Source: HdN1 sp964473645 (GTDB lineage Bacteria; Pseudomonadota; Gammaproteobacteria; Pseudomonadales; Ketobacteraceae). Taken from it: DNA of 64,000 nt. This document shows positions 16,507 to 24,617 of this stretch, in pieces. The position numbers were made by a program, and so were the translations under genes. The number at the start of each line of letters is the position of its first letter. Within the stretch, counting starts at the first letter, position 1. The DNA lies in assembly GCA_964473645.1 (NCBI GenBank), contig CAYYPW010000016.1:46541-110540 (forward strand), given 5' to 3'. Below the pieces are notes generated by a model that made no database searches, was not told the DNA's origin, and was given only the letters and a program-made list of their open reading frames with translations.

Positions 16507-17439
16507 TTATTTTTTTACCAATTGGTTTGGTGTGCTGTCGGTAGCGACTTGCGCTTTTTCATGTTCAGCCTGTGCCGTTAATTTTCGAAGGCTCGTACCA
16601 TTTAAAAATCCACTCACGTACTTCGAAATTGTGGTTACTACTGTTGACTCGTCAATTTCTTTCGCATGGCTTGAGATCACGCGTGCAATAACTTTTTTGC
16701 GTATCTTTTTGCCTGTTTCGAGTTGCCAAATATGTAAATCCAGATAGGGAATCAGACCGTAGTTGTGCCATTTGTTGAAGTCTTGCTCTGTAAACCGCTT
16801 ATGGTTAGGCCGTTTCTTTGGAGTGGTTTTGATCTTCTCTGTAGGGGCTCCGACAAGTGCCTTGTCCAGCCACATGCTAAATGCCTCAATAATTATGTCT
16901 TTCGAAAGGCTTAAATTAACTGTAATTGGAATTAAGCTGTAAGCCACTCTGTGCTCGGTTATCGGCTTTTCGTGCAGCTCCCACCAATCAATGCCTTCAA
17001 TGTCAACAGGTAGGGCGCCATATTTTTTTGCAATATCGAAAGCTCTGATTATGTCTGACGTGCTTTTTTCGCAATTTTCATGTGCCGCTGCGATTGCCTT
17101 AAACAGATCGTTGTAGCTCATTGTTCTTATCGTGGGAAATTCGAAGGGGCTGTGGTGTTTGTTTCTTTTTCTTGGTGGGCCTTGTTCTGGTTTTTCTAAC
17201 GGATTTTTCCGCATCATCTCAATCGCACTGATTAACTCTGGAAATTCCTCTATAAAATTCAGGCCAGTCGCAAGATTTATTGTGGGAAAAACCTTCAACA
17301 TCCGTATACAGTCAATCCTCTCGGAGATTAGCTTGCACCAGTCTTGAATGTTTAACCTGTTGGTGTCTTCATAGTTTTCAATTTTGAACCAATCAGGCAA
17401 GCCAGCTATGCTGCGAATTGCATTTTTGCTTCGTGCCAT
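16507..17439 (-). CDS. DUF6387-like protein between integrase and alpA
   Basis: 310 residues from the ATG at 17439, which has an AAGGGGCGC Shine-Dalgarno; an in-frame extension of 14 codons is rejected. It begins MARSKNAIRSIAGLPDWFKI, the L-P-x-W-F opening that I associate with DUF6387, a family of unknown function often next to integrases. It is rich in K, I and N, its DNA is visibly AT-richer than the rest of the element, and no catalytic motif is obvious. The slot between int and alpA often holds exchangeable, sometimes anti-phage, genes in satellites. A defence role is inference only. Confidence 0.6.
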   Translation of the reverse strand: MARSKNAIRSIAGLPDWFKIENYEDTNRLNIQDWCKLISERIDCIRMLKVFPTINLATGLNFIEEFPELISAIEMMRKNPLEKPEQGPPRKRNKHHSPFEFPTIRTMSYNDLFKAIAAAHENCEKSTSDIIRAFDIAKKYGALPVDIEGIDWWELHEKPITEHRVAYSLIPITVNLSLSKDIIIEAFSMWLDKALVGAPTEKIKTTPKKRPNHKRFTEQDFNKWHNYGLIPYLDLHIWQLETGKKIRKKVIARVISSHAKEIDESTVVTTISKYVSGFLNGTSLRKLTAQAEHEKAQVATDSTPNQLVKK

Positions 17440-17555
17440 AAGCGCCCCTTTGTGCGCCCCTGAAATAAAAAACCACGCCAACCGAGCAAGGGTTCCCGGC
17501 TTTCGCCCCGTCGAGCTAGACGTGGTTTATTCGTTAAATTTGCCGCTTATTCCCG

Positions 17556-18887
17556 TTATTGATTGTCCACTTTTCTTATCAGCCGGACCGCGTTGCTGGC
17601 AGCGTCTTCGGGGTGCGCAAAATCATAGGGCGGGATGTGCTCTTGCTTGTTGGCGTCCAGATAATCGGCCCACCATTGCATCATCAGCCTGCGTTCATTC
17701 ATGAATTCCGCGTTATGCGTATATGCCTGCCTGACGTTGTTTCGCTCTTGGTGGCTCATTTGCCTTTCAACGGCATCCTCTTGCCACAGCGCTGACTGAA
17801 TCAATGAGCCACACGCCATAGTGCGAAAACCATGCCCGCATACTTCGGTTTTTGTGTCATATCCCATGCGGCGTAGTGCCTGATTTATCGTGTTTTCAGA
17901 CAGCGGCGCATCACGGTTTCTTTCTCCCGGAAAAATCAGCGCACAGTGGCCGGAAATTCCCCGCAATTGCTCAAGCACCGCCAGTGCTTGGCGTGACAGC
18001 GGCACAAGGTGCGGCGTTCTCATTTTTGCCCCGCGTTCTGAATGTTTAACGCCATCAATAGGGGCGCGGTCGCCTGGAATCGTCCACAGCGCCCGGTCAA
18101 AATCGATCTCCTCCCAACGCGCAAAGCGAAGTTCACTTGAGCGCACGAAAACCAGAATGTTCAGGCGCACCGCCAGCCGGGTCAGGCTATGGCCGCCATA
18201 AGCGTCAATGCGTGAAAATAGTTCGGGCAGTTGATCAAGGGGTAGGGCGGGGTGGTGCTTTGTTTTGGGTTTCTTTATCGTGGTGGGAAGGTCCAATGCA
18301 GGGTTTTTATCGATGTATCGCTCTTGCATGGCGTAGCTCATGATCGATGCCATGTACTGCTTTACCCGTCCTGCCACGTCATGCGTTTTACGTTTCTGGA
18401 TTTTTTTGATGGGTGCCAACAGATCATGCAGCGTAATTGACTGTATGGGGCGCTTGCCCACCTCTGGGAATACTTCCTTTTCGAGTCGTGTTAGTACGCG
18501 CCCCGCATGATGCGCGTTTTTGTCTTCGTAGTGCGTAGCGTGCCACTTCAAAGCCACGGCCTTAAACGTTGTCTCTTCGGCTTGCGCCTGCTCAAGCGCT
18601 TGGCTGCGAGTGTGAGCCTTGGGGTCTATTCCGTCCGCCAACAATGCAAGTGCTGCATCCCGTTTTACTCGGGCCATTTTTAGGGGTACGGCGGGGTAGT
18701 CTCCAATGACAAGCAAATCCTCTTTGCCGCTTGGGCGCTTGTATTTCATGCGCCATGACTTGGAACCGGAAGGCTTGAGCAGAATGAATAGCCCGCCGCC
18801 GTCGAACAGCTTGTTACCTTTTCCGTCGGGGTTGTACTTTGCGGCCTGAATTTTGGGATCAGTCAGAGGGGTGACAGGTTTCGCCAT
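17556..18887 (-). CDS. int: P4-type tyrosine integrase
   Basis: 443-residue site-specific recombinase of the P4/CP4-57 class. The N-terminal DUF4102 arm-binding domain contains FDGGGLFILLKPSGSKSWRM and LVIGDYPAVPL. The catalytic residues I can place are R249 (in FVRSSELRFARW), H352-x-x-R355 (GHGFRTMA), H379 (MSHQERNNVR) and the nucleophile Y389 (QAYTHNAEF). The ending MQWWADYLDA is also typical. It lies next to the tRNA-Leu att site with its start facing the tRNA, and two GTACCCCC repeats lie 29-49 bp upstream of its start. Confidence 0.95.
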   Translation of the reverse strand: MAKPVTPLTDPKIQAAKYNPDGKGNKLFDGGGLFILLKPSGSKSWRMKYKRPSGKEDLLVIGDYPAVPLKMARVKRDAALALLADGIDPKAHTRSQALEQAQAEETTFKAVALKWHATHYEDKNAHHAGRVLTRLEKEVFPEVGKRPIQSITLHDLLAPIKKIQKRKTHDVAGRVKQYMASIMSYAMQERYIDKNPALDLPTTIKKPKTKHHPALPLDQLPELFSRIDAYGGHSLTRLAVRLNILVFVRSSELRFARWEEIDFDRALWTIPGDRAPIDGVKHSERGAKMRTPHLVPLSRQALAVLEQLRGISGHCALIFPGERNRDAPLSENTINQALRRMGYDTKTEVCGHGFRTMACGSLIQSALWQEDAVERQMSHQERNNVRQAYTHNAEFMNERRLMMQWWADYLDANKQEHIPPYDFAHPEDAASNAVRLIRKVDNQ

Positions 18888-18915
18888 GGGGTGGCCTCTC
18901 GGTGGTACAAATATC

Positions 18916-18936
18916 GTACCCCCAAACGTACCCCCA
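18916..18936 (+). repeat. GTACCCCCA iterons at the right end (candidate integrase arm sites)
   Basis: Two copies of GTACCCCCA at 18916 and 18928, 12 bp apart, in the same orientation and spacing as the left-end pair at 11271 and 11283. They lie just upstream of the integrase start, so bound integrase could also control its own promoter. Confidence 0.6.
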
Positions 18937-18988
18937 TTCGGGAAAGCTGTACAGGTGCATGTGGGTGTATGTTTCCACAGTGCAGAAA

Positions 18989-19011
18989 CAAAAAACCCGC
19001 GAAATTGCGGG
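18989..19011 (-). terminator. Element-borne terminator downstream of tRNA-Leu
   Basis: On the minus strand a 5-bp CCCGC/GCGGG stem with a 6-nt loop is followed by a run of T (18989-18995 read as A on the plus strand). It lies about 50 bp after the tRNA 3' end, inside the element. It would replace the tRNA terminator that integration moved away. Confidence 0.6.
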
Positions 19012-19058
19012 CTTCTTGGGGTGTTTCATCCATGGCAGTGCATGTCAAAACATATAAT

Positions 19059-19081
19059 TGGTGCCGAGGAGAGGACTCGAA
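19059..19081 (-). repeat. Right attachment repeat within tRNA-Leu
   Basis: The second perfect copy of the 23-bp repeat, forming the 3' end of the functional tRNA gene. Confidence 0.9.
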
Positions 19082-19143
19082 CCTCCACGGGTCGCCCCAC
19101 TAGTACCTGAAACTAGCGTGTCTACCAATTTCACCACCTCGGC
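19059..19143 (-). tRNA. tRNA-Leu (anticodon CAG)
   Basis: An 85-nt class II tRNA on the minus strand. The acceptor stem is GCCGAGG paired with CCTCGGC, followed by encoded ACCA. The D arm includes GAAATTGGTAGAC. The anticodon stem CTAGT/ACTAG encloses the loop TTCAGGT, giving anticodon CAG for CUG codons. A variable arm follows, then the T arm GGTTCGAGTCC. Its 3' end is the integration site of the satellite and remains complete. Confidence 0.95.
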
Positions 19144-19197
19144 AAAGCAGCTTCGGCTTCTTTCACGCCTTTAGATGGCAATTGACATCGGAAAGGG

Positions 19198-19225
19198 TTT
19201 ATAGTGTGAGAGCAAGCAGCGTCAG
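19198..19225 (-). promoter_or_regulatory. Candidate promoter of tRNA-Leu
   Basis: On the minus strand CTGACG (19225-19220) and TATAAA (19203-19198) are spaced 16 bp, about 55 bp upstream of the tRNA 5' end. This is an acceptable sigma-70 match, though the -35 box is only four of six. Confidence 0.4.
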
Positions 19226-19343
19226 CAGCGGAGCGGAACTTTACAGAAGCCCGCATTGCTTGTCAAATGGGATTTTAGGGAATACAGTGCCCCGCCAAGG
19301 ATATCCCCATCCTGCCTTTTCAAATGCTTATCGAGAACCGTGA

Positions 19344-21842
19344 ATGACAAAGTGGTCCGCCTCCGACGACCCAAATGCCGGCAAAGAAGCCGAAAAATAC
19401 GACAACCCCGTCCCCAGCCGAGAATTCATTCTGGAGCTGCTGGGCAAACGTGGCATCCCCCTTTCACACCGTCAGATCTGCGCCGAATTCGACATCTTTG
19501 ATGATGAGCGAATCGAAGCGCTGCGTCGTCGCCTGCGAGCGATGGAGCGAGACGGCCAGCTCATGCGCAACCGACGCGATGCCTATGGGGTCACCAACAA
19601 GCTGGACCTCATTGTCGGCGTTATCATTGGCCATCGTGATGGATTTGGTTTTCTGAAGCCCGACAAGGGCGGCGATGATCTGTATCTCAGTTCGCGGCAA
19701 ATGCGCTGTGGATTTGATGGCGATAAAGCGCTGGTGCGCCTTTCTGGTGTCGACCCGCGTGGCCGACAAGAAGCCACCATTGTGGAAATTCTTGAGCACA
19801 ATACGCACCAGTTGGTGGGGCGTTATCATGTTGAAAATGGCGTCGGTTTTCTTTCGCCCGAAAGTCGACGTATTTGCCAGGATATTGTGATTCCACCCGG
19901 CAGTGCGGGGGATGCGCAACACGGCCAGTTGGTGGTGGTCGAGATCACCCAACAACCGACCTATCGCGCACCTGCGCAAGGACGCGTAATTGAAGTGCTG
20001 GGTGAGCATCTGGCGCCGGGCATGGAGATCGAGGTTGCGATTCGCAATTATGGTCTTCCGCATGAATGGCCCGAAGCGGTGCTGGCGGCGGCTGATCGCT
20101 TTTCCCAGCAGTTGCAAGCGAAGGATCTGGTGGGACGCATTGATATACGGCACCTACCGCTCTGCACCATCGATGGAGAGGACGCCAAAGATTTTGACGA
20201 CGCGGTTTTTTGCGAACGTAAAAAGCGCGGCGGCTGGCGTCTGATTGTGGCCATTGCGGATGTGTCGCATTATGTGCATCCGGGGGATGCACTCGATGTC
20301 GAGGCACTAAAACGCGGTAACTCTGTGTATTTCCCGGAGCACGTCGTACCGATGTTGCCCGAGGTGTTGTCGAACGGGTTGTGCTCGTTGAATCCTCACG
20401 TTGATCGGTTGGCATTGGTATGCGATATGAATATCAGTGCGACCGGCGTTGTCACCCGTTATAAATTTTATGACGCGGTGTTCTGCTCGCAAGCACGTCT
20501 GACTTATACCAAAGTCGGTGCGCTGTTACAGTCACCCGAGTCTGAAATGGCTGAAGACGTGCGCACCCGTTACCCGCAAGTGGCCACCATGCTGGGTGAG
20601 ATGTACGACCTGTTCCACGCCTTGCGCGAACAACGCGAAGAGCGCGGCGCTATCGATTTTGATACGGTGGAAACCCGTATTATCTTTGGGCAAGACCGTA
20701 AAATTGAAAAAATTCAGCCCACCGTGCGCAACGATGCACATCGCCTGATTGAAGAGGCCATGCTGTGTGCAAACGTATGTGCTGCCCGCCTGTTGCAAAA
20801 ACATGGCCTGGTAGGAACATACCGCGTACACGAAGGGCCAAAAGACGAAAAACTTGAAAATCTGCGCATGTTTCTAAAAGAAATGGGTGTGGAGTTTTCA
20901 GTAAAAGGCAAAGTCAAACCAGCCGATTATCAGGCAGCATTGGCGCAAGTCGTGGGTCGCCCAGATGCGGAGCTGATACAGACCGTTATGCTGCGCTCGA
21001 TGAATCAGGCGACGTATACGCCGGAAAATCTCGGCCACTTTGGCTTGGCCTATGCGGCCTATACCCATTTTACTTCGCCCATTCGTCGTTATCCCGATTT
21101 GTTGGTGCATCGCGCCATACGTTCACTAATACGTTCGCGGCGTGAAACAACGCATGTCGAGCGCACGCCTGAAACCCCCATGCAATCACCGGCGGAATTT
21201 CCTTATACGCCACAGCACATGCTGGAATTGTCAGAGCATTGTTCGGTAACAGAACGCCGCGCCGATGAAGCCACGCGTGATGTGGTGTCGTGGTTGAAAT
21301 GCGAATATATGGTCGACAAAGAAGGGCAAACCTTTTCGGGCATCATTACGGCGGTTACCAATTTCGGTTTGTTTGTTGCACTCGACGATATTTTTGTTGA
21401 GGGGCTGGTGCATGTTAGCTCGCTTAACAGTGATTATTATCACTTTGATGCGGTCCGCCATCGACTGGCGGGGGAGCGCACGGGGATTATTTTCGGTTTG
21501 GGCGACAAGGTCTCAGTTAACGTGGTGCGCGTCAATCTCGATGATCGCAAGATTGATTTTGAAATGGTTGAAGGCGGACGGCGTCAGCGCTGGTCGAAAA
21601 AATCCGAAGTACCCAAAGGTGGTAAAGGAGATGCTGGCGGTAAGGGCAACGCTGTTGCTAAGGGGCAGAAGGCCAAGTCGGGTGCAATTGCTGCGGCAAA
21701 ACCTGGCAGTAAGCCTGGTGGAAATCCAGCAGGTAAAAAACAGCGTAAAGGCAAAGTTGATAAGCGTGCCAAGCCAGCAAGCGTGAAACCGCTCAAGAGC
21801 CCATCAGCAAAACCCGGCAAAAGCAAAAAGCGCCGAAAATAA
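19344..21842 (+). CDS. rnr: Ribonuclease R
   Basis: Processive 3'-5' exoribonuclease able to digest structured RNA; it acts in rRNA quality control and mRNA decay. 832 residues. An N-terminal winged helix (SREFILELLGKRGIPLSHRQ) is followed by cold-shock domains. The RNB catalytic domain has the metal-binding run IDGEDAKDFDDAVF at about residue 275 and YAAYTHFTSPIRRYPDLLVH near 575. An S1 domain (FSGIITAVTNFGLFVALDDI) and a long basic tail of K, G, A and P repeats from about residue 745 to the end complete it. It lies 105 bp upstream of rlmB, as in many gammaproteobacteria. Confidence 0.97.
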   Translation: MTKWSASDDPNAGKEAEKYDNPVPSREFILELLGKRGIPLSHRQICAEFDIFDDERIEALRRRLRAMERDGQLMRNRRDAYGVTNKLDLIVGVIIGHRDGFGFLKPDKGGDDLYLSSRQMRCGFDGDKALVRLSGVDPRGRQEATIVEILEHNTHQLVGRYHVENGVGFLSPESRRICQDIVIPPGSAGDAQHGQLVVVEITQQPTYRAPAQGRVIEVLGEHLAPGMEIEVAIRNYGLPHEWPEAVLAAADRFSQQLQAKDLVGRIDIRHLPLCTIDGEDAKDFDDAVFCERKKRGGWRLIVAIADVSHYVHPGDALDVEALKRGNSVYFPEHVVPMLPEVLSNGLCSLNPHVDRLALVCDMNISATGVVTRYKFYDAVFCSQARLTYTKVGALLQSPESEMAEDVRTRYPQVATMLGEMYDLFHALREQREERGAIDFDTVETRIIFGQDRKIEKIQPTVRNDAHRLIEEAMLCANVCAARLLQKHGLVGTYRVHEGPKDEKLENLRMFLKEMGVEFSVKGKVKPADYQAALAQVVGRPDAELIQTVMLRSMNQATYTPENLGHFGLAYAAYTHFTSPIRRYPDLLVHRAIRSLIRSRRETTHVERTPETPMQSPAEFPYTPQHMLELSEHCSVTERRADEATRDVVSWLKCEYMVDKEGQTFSGIITAVTNFGLFVALDDIFVEGLVHVSSLNSDYYHFDAVRHRLAGERTGIIFGLGDKVSVNVVRVNLDDRKIDFEMVEGGRRQRWSKKSEVPKGGKGDAGGKGNAVAKGQKAKSGAIAAAKPGSKPGGNPAGKKQRKGKVDKRAKPASVKPLKSPSAKPGKSKKRRK

Positions 21843-21848
21843 TAGCGA

Positions 21849-21892
21849 CGCGTTAACTCGCCTTTTTACCGTTGAGGTGTTGAGTTAGCGCG
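21849..21892 (+). other. Stem-loop between rnr and rlmB
   Basis: An 11-bp inverted repeat (21849-21859 with 21882-21892, one mismatch) directly after the rnr stop. No T-run follows, so it is more likely an RNA 3'-end protector or partial terminator than a full stop for transcription into rlmB. Confidence 0.35.
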
Positions 21893-21947
21893 GTCTTAAT
21901 TACTATCGCTTTCAGTAGCAACCCTCATTCAGCAGGAATGGTATTTG

Positions 21948-22694
21948 ATGTCCAAGCAAGATTGGCTTTACGGAATCCACAGTGTTACCGCTATTTTGGA
22001 ACGCCATCCAGAGCGGGTGCTGGAAATTTTTGTACAGGATAACCGTGAAGACGATCGGGTAAACGGCATTATCAAACTGGCCAATAATTTCGGATTGCGC
22101 CCGCAATATGTACCGAAGAAAACCTTGGACCATCAATTGGAAGAAGGCGCTGTGCATCAGGGTATCGCTATTCGATATCGACCGGCAGCGGCACAGAATG
22201 AAGCCGATTTAAAGCAAATTATCGAGCAGGCGGGTAATTCAGCGTTTCTGTTGTTTCTGGATGGCGTCACTGATCCGCATAATTTGGGTGCATGTTTGCG
22301 TAGTGCTGATGCGGCGGGTGTGCATGCCGTTGTGACCACGCGCGACAAATCCGCAGGGTTGAGCCCGGCTGTGCGCAAGGTTGCCGTTGGCGCGGCGGAA
22401 ACCATCCCCTTTGTGCAAGTGACCAATCTCGCCCGCACCCTGGAAATGGTGCGTGAATTGGGTGTGTGGGTGTATGGCACGGCGCTTACACCTACCGCAA
22501 AAAGTTTGTATGAAATGGATTTGCGGGGGAACCTCGGCATCGTAATGGGCGCGGAGGGCACCGGCTTACGGCGTTTAACGCAAGAGTGTTGCGACGGTTT
22601 GATTTATATTCCGATGGCGGGCACCGTGCAAAGTTTGAATGTGTCGGTGGCGACAGGGGTATGTTTGTTTGAGGCGTTACGGCAGCGGGGGTGA
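21948..22694 (+). CDS. rlmB: RlmB 23S rRNA (Gm2251) 2'-O-methyltransferase
   Basis: SpoU-class (SPOUT) methyltransferase modifying the ribose of G2251 in the 23S rRNA P-loop. 248 residues from ATG 21948. An N-terminal L30e-like substrate-binding domain (LYGIHSVTAILERHPERVLE) is followed by the three SPOUT motifs: DPHNLGACLRSADAAGVHAV, IVMGAEGTGLRRL, and IPMAGTVQSLNVSVATGVCL forming the knotted SAM site. It is downstream of rnr and probably shares its transcript. Confidence 0.95.
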   Translation: MSKQDWLYGIHSVTAILERHPERVLEIFVQDNREDDRVNGIIKLANNFGLRPQYVPKKTLDHQLEEGAVHQGIAIRYRPAAAQNEADLKQIIEQAGNSAFLLFLDGVTDPHNLGACLRSADAAGVHAVVTTRDKSAGLSPAVRKVAVGAAETIPFVQVTNLARTLEMVRELGVWVYGTALTPTAKSLYEMDLRGNLGIVMGAEGTGLRRLTQECCDGLIYIPMAGTVQSLNVSVATGVCLFEALRQRG

Positions 22695-22700
22695 ACTCTG

Positions 22701-23468
22701 CTAGCGCAATAAATCTCTGAAACACGAATCTAAAGCAATGGCATCGGGCCTATGGGCTTGCGGTGCTGCGCTATTTTTTAACGTGGATATCATACCTCTG
22801 CTGTAAGCAAGCAATAGTGCCACCTCATCTTCAATGTCTTTTTCAGATCCTAGAGCTTTTTTGCGCATGAGATTTGTGATGTGTTCTGCTTCGGGGGTTG
22901 ATTCTGGAACATATCGCTGCAGCAGGTCTGCAAATCGCATGGGCGGTGCGCTACCGATTTCAGCGACCCAGCGTGCACATAATAGTGTCCGCATACCATA
23001 CAGAAAGCGCTTGGCAGTCACCTGTTCACCCTCAATCACGTCCAGCTTTTTCGCAGCCATCGACAAATAGTGGTGATAGGTTGCTCGTGGGTCAAATGCT
23101 TGGATTGCCAACTGTTTTAGCTTTGCAGTGGCGGTTTCGTCTTGGCGATAAACGATGGGCGACGCGAGCCATTCGTGTACCACGGCATTACCTGCGGCCA
23201 ACAGACGCAATGTCTTGCGCAAATCCCAACCTCCAATATCGAGATCGCCAGAAATTGCTTGCTCGATAACGTCGCGACCTTCGAACACCGATAGATACCA
23301 GTCGCGAGGGTGAGCATAAATGATGCGAACATCGTAATCGCTGTCAGCAGAGGGAAAGCCCCATGCACGACTTCCGCTTTCGATAGCGAGAATGATTTTG
23401 ACCTCGCATTTGTGTTCTATTTCTTCGAGGGCTAGCAGAATTTCTGCGCGACGATCGGGGTCAATCAT
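22701..23468 (-). CDS. RlaP-type nucleotidyltransferase (first of a tandem pair)
   Basis: 255-residue member of the DNA polymerase beta superfamily, PF10127-like (RlaP, a name derived from RNA-ligase-associated relatives). The nucleotidyltransferase signature is at residues 32-46: G32-S33 in ESGSRAWGFPS, then D44-x-D46 in DSDYDVR, the two metal-binding aspartates. It retains the block FLYGMRTLLCARWV typical of the larger YcgL-like proteins. The substrate is unknown and no RNA ligase gene is nearby. Its start overlaps the stop of the next gene (ATGA), so the two are translated together. It converges on rlmB with only 6 bp between the stops. Confidence 0.8.
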   Translation of the reverse strand: MIDPDRRAEILLALEEIEHKCEVKIILAIESGSRAWGFPSADSDYDVRIIYAHPRDWYLSVFEGRDVIEQAISGDLDIGGWDLRKTLRLLAAGNAVVHEWLASPIVYRQDETATAKLKQLAIQAFDPRATYHHYLSMAAKKLDVIEGEQVTAKRFLYGMRTLLCARWVAEIGSAPPMRFADLLQRYVPESTPEAEHITNLMRKKALGSEKDIEDEVALLLAYSRGMISTLKNSAAPQAHRPDAIALDSCFRDLLR

Positions 23469-24373
23469 GTTTCATCTCCAAGATCAGCAAGCAGTGATCG
23501 GATTTGACGCAGAACGTTATTGGCCCTATCGGGGCGGGTGGTTATCGCGTCCAATCGCCCAAAGTGTTGTTCCAGGCAATTAAAGAGCAATTCACGAATA
23601 GCCATCATATCGGGTAGGGCAGGCAGATTCGAGTTGAGGTAAAGCGCTTCTAGCGCTCGTTCTTTTTTCGAAAAATGTTCCTCAAGCGCATCCAGCGTCC
23701 ATTCGCCGCGTCGGATTGCGCGCAATTGCTCTTTGTGGCGCATCAGATCGATATCGCCCTCCAGAAGAAGTTGTTCTACTTCATTGAGTAGGCGTACCAC
23801 ATGATAGGCAAATTTCACATCGTAGCCATATTGGGCTACCAATTCTCGACGCCGCCCCTCAGATTGTTTGGTACGGATTTTGTGCATCTGGCCGTAAGCA
23901 TAACCTTTGAATTTACTCCAAACGCCTTTATGCAAAAAGATCTGGCGTTTTTCTCTCACCATGTCGGCAATATTCGTACAGTGCAATACGCAATGTCGCG
24001 GTACAAAAAGGCTGTCGATAATATTGGGATTATTGTCGGTCAGAAGTCGAAAATATCTCGAAATTGAATACAGGGTCAGATCATACTCTCTGCCTCGACC
24101 ACCCAGTGCTTGCGTGTCCACAATCTTGTGCTGTTGAAAGTGGGTAAAACGAGGCTGCAGGTCATCAAAACCCGCAATCTCACCCCGCAAATGCGGAAAC
24201 AGGTCATCCTTGGGAGGCATGGCAAAGCCATAAACATCCATGTCGGAATCATCGTCCGCGACGCCGTAGGCTAACGAGCCCATGACAACTTCATACTGCA
24301 CGTTGTTGAGCAAAAAAGTGGGTGCGGAGCGAATCAGGCCCTGGCTGTAAAGTTGATCGAAGGTGCTGCCCAT
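23465..24373 (-). CDS. RlaP-type nucleotidyltransferase (second of a tandem pair)
   Basis: 302-residue polymerase-beta-like nucleotidyltransferase. G32-S33 (VMGSLAYGVADDDS) and D44-x-D46 (DSDMDVYGF) stand at the same residue numbers as in its partner, and YGQMHKIRTKQSEGRRREL plus GYDVKFAYHVVRLL form the C-terminal helical region. The two proteins look like diverged paralogues. They could form a heterodimer modifying an RNA end, a small molecule or a protein; I cannot tell which. It is upstream in a two-gene operon that ends against rlmB. Confidence 0.75.
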   Translation of the reverse strand: MGSTFDQLYSQGLIRSAPTFLLNNVQYEVVMGSLAYGVADDDSDMDVYGFAMPPKDDLFPHLRGEIAGFDDLQPRFTHFQQHKIVDTQALGGRGREYDLTLYSISRYFRLLTDNNPNIIDSLFVPRHCVLHCTNIADMVREKRQIFLHKGVWSKFKGYAYGQMHKIRTKQSEGRRRELVAQYGYDVKFAYHVVRLLNEVEQLLLEGDIDLMRHKEQLRAIRRGEWTLDALEEHFSKKERALEALYLNSNLPALPDMMAIRELLFNCLEQHFGRLDAITTRPDRANNVLRQIRSLLADLGDET

Positions 24374-24553
24374 TGGTGAAACCCAGCTCTAGACGCAGTG
24401 ATATCTTCATCATAGCGCCAACCTTTGATCGTGTCTTGTGGAGCCAATATTACTCATTCATGGTTAGTCGCTTACCTTCATCGTTATATAGATTGCCCGT
24501 GCCGTCATTGGAACAGCAATTTGACATCGCTCTCGCCGAGACCAGATGCCGCC

Positions 24554-24577
24554 CTATCTAGGGTTAGCCCTAGATAG
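24554..24577. promoter_or_regulatory. 24-bp palindrome upstream of the LysM-RES gene, candidate operator
   Basis: A perfect 10-bp inverted repeat CTATCTAGGG/CCCTAGATAG with a 4-nt TTAG centre, ending 40 bp before the start of the LysM-RES gene. No T-run follows, so an operator is more likely than a terminator. Confidence 0.45.
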
Positions 24578-24617
24578 CATTCAAGCTAAGCCCAGCGTTT
24601 AATAGCCGAAACAAACT

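Larger units (their letters stand above)
11193..19081 (-). mobile_element. Integrated phage satellite (PICI-like) in tRNA-Leu, 7.9 kb
   Basis: The boundaries are a perfect 23-bp direct repeat of the tRNA-Leu 3' end (11193-11215 and 19059-19081). All recognised genes are on the minus strand in the order integrase, DUF6387-like, AlpA, Icd/Ash-like, primase-type zinc finger, unknown, DUF3987 ATPase, CxxC protein, small-terminase-like protein, PEP-CTERM protein. There are no capsid, tail, portal, large terminase or lysis genes. An integrase plus AlpA, replication genes and a lone small terminase is the arrangement of Gram-negative phage-inducible chromosomal islands, which redirect a helper phage's packaging. 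The left repeat is the original chromosomal copy; the right one completes the functional tRNA gene. The satellite interpretation is inference from content. Confidence 0.8.

Noticed and set aside
19182..19205. TTGACA...TATAGT on the plus strand as an rnr promoter
   Set aside because: The spacing is only 12 bp, too short for a sigma-70 promoter.
19464..20153. 229-codon minus-strand frame opposite rnr
   Set aside because: Antisense to a complete RNase R gene with no domain of its own.
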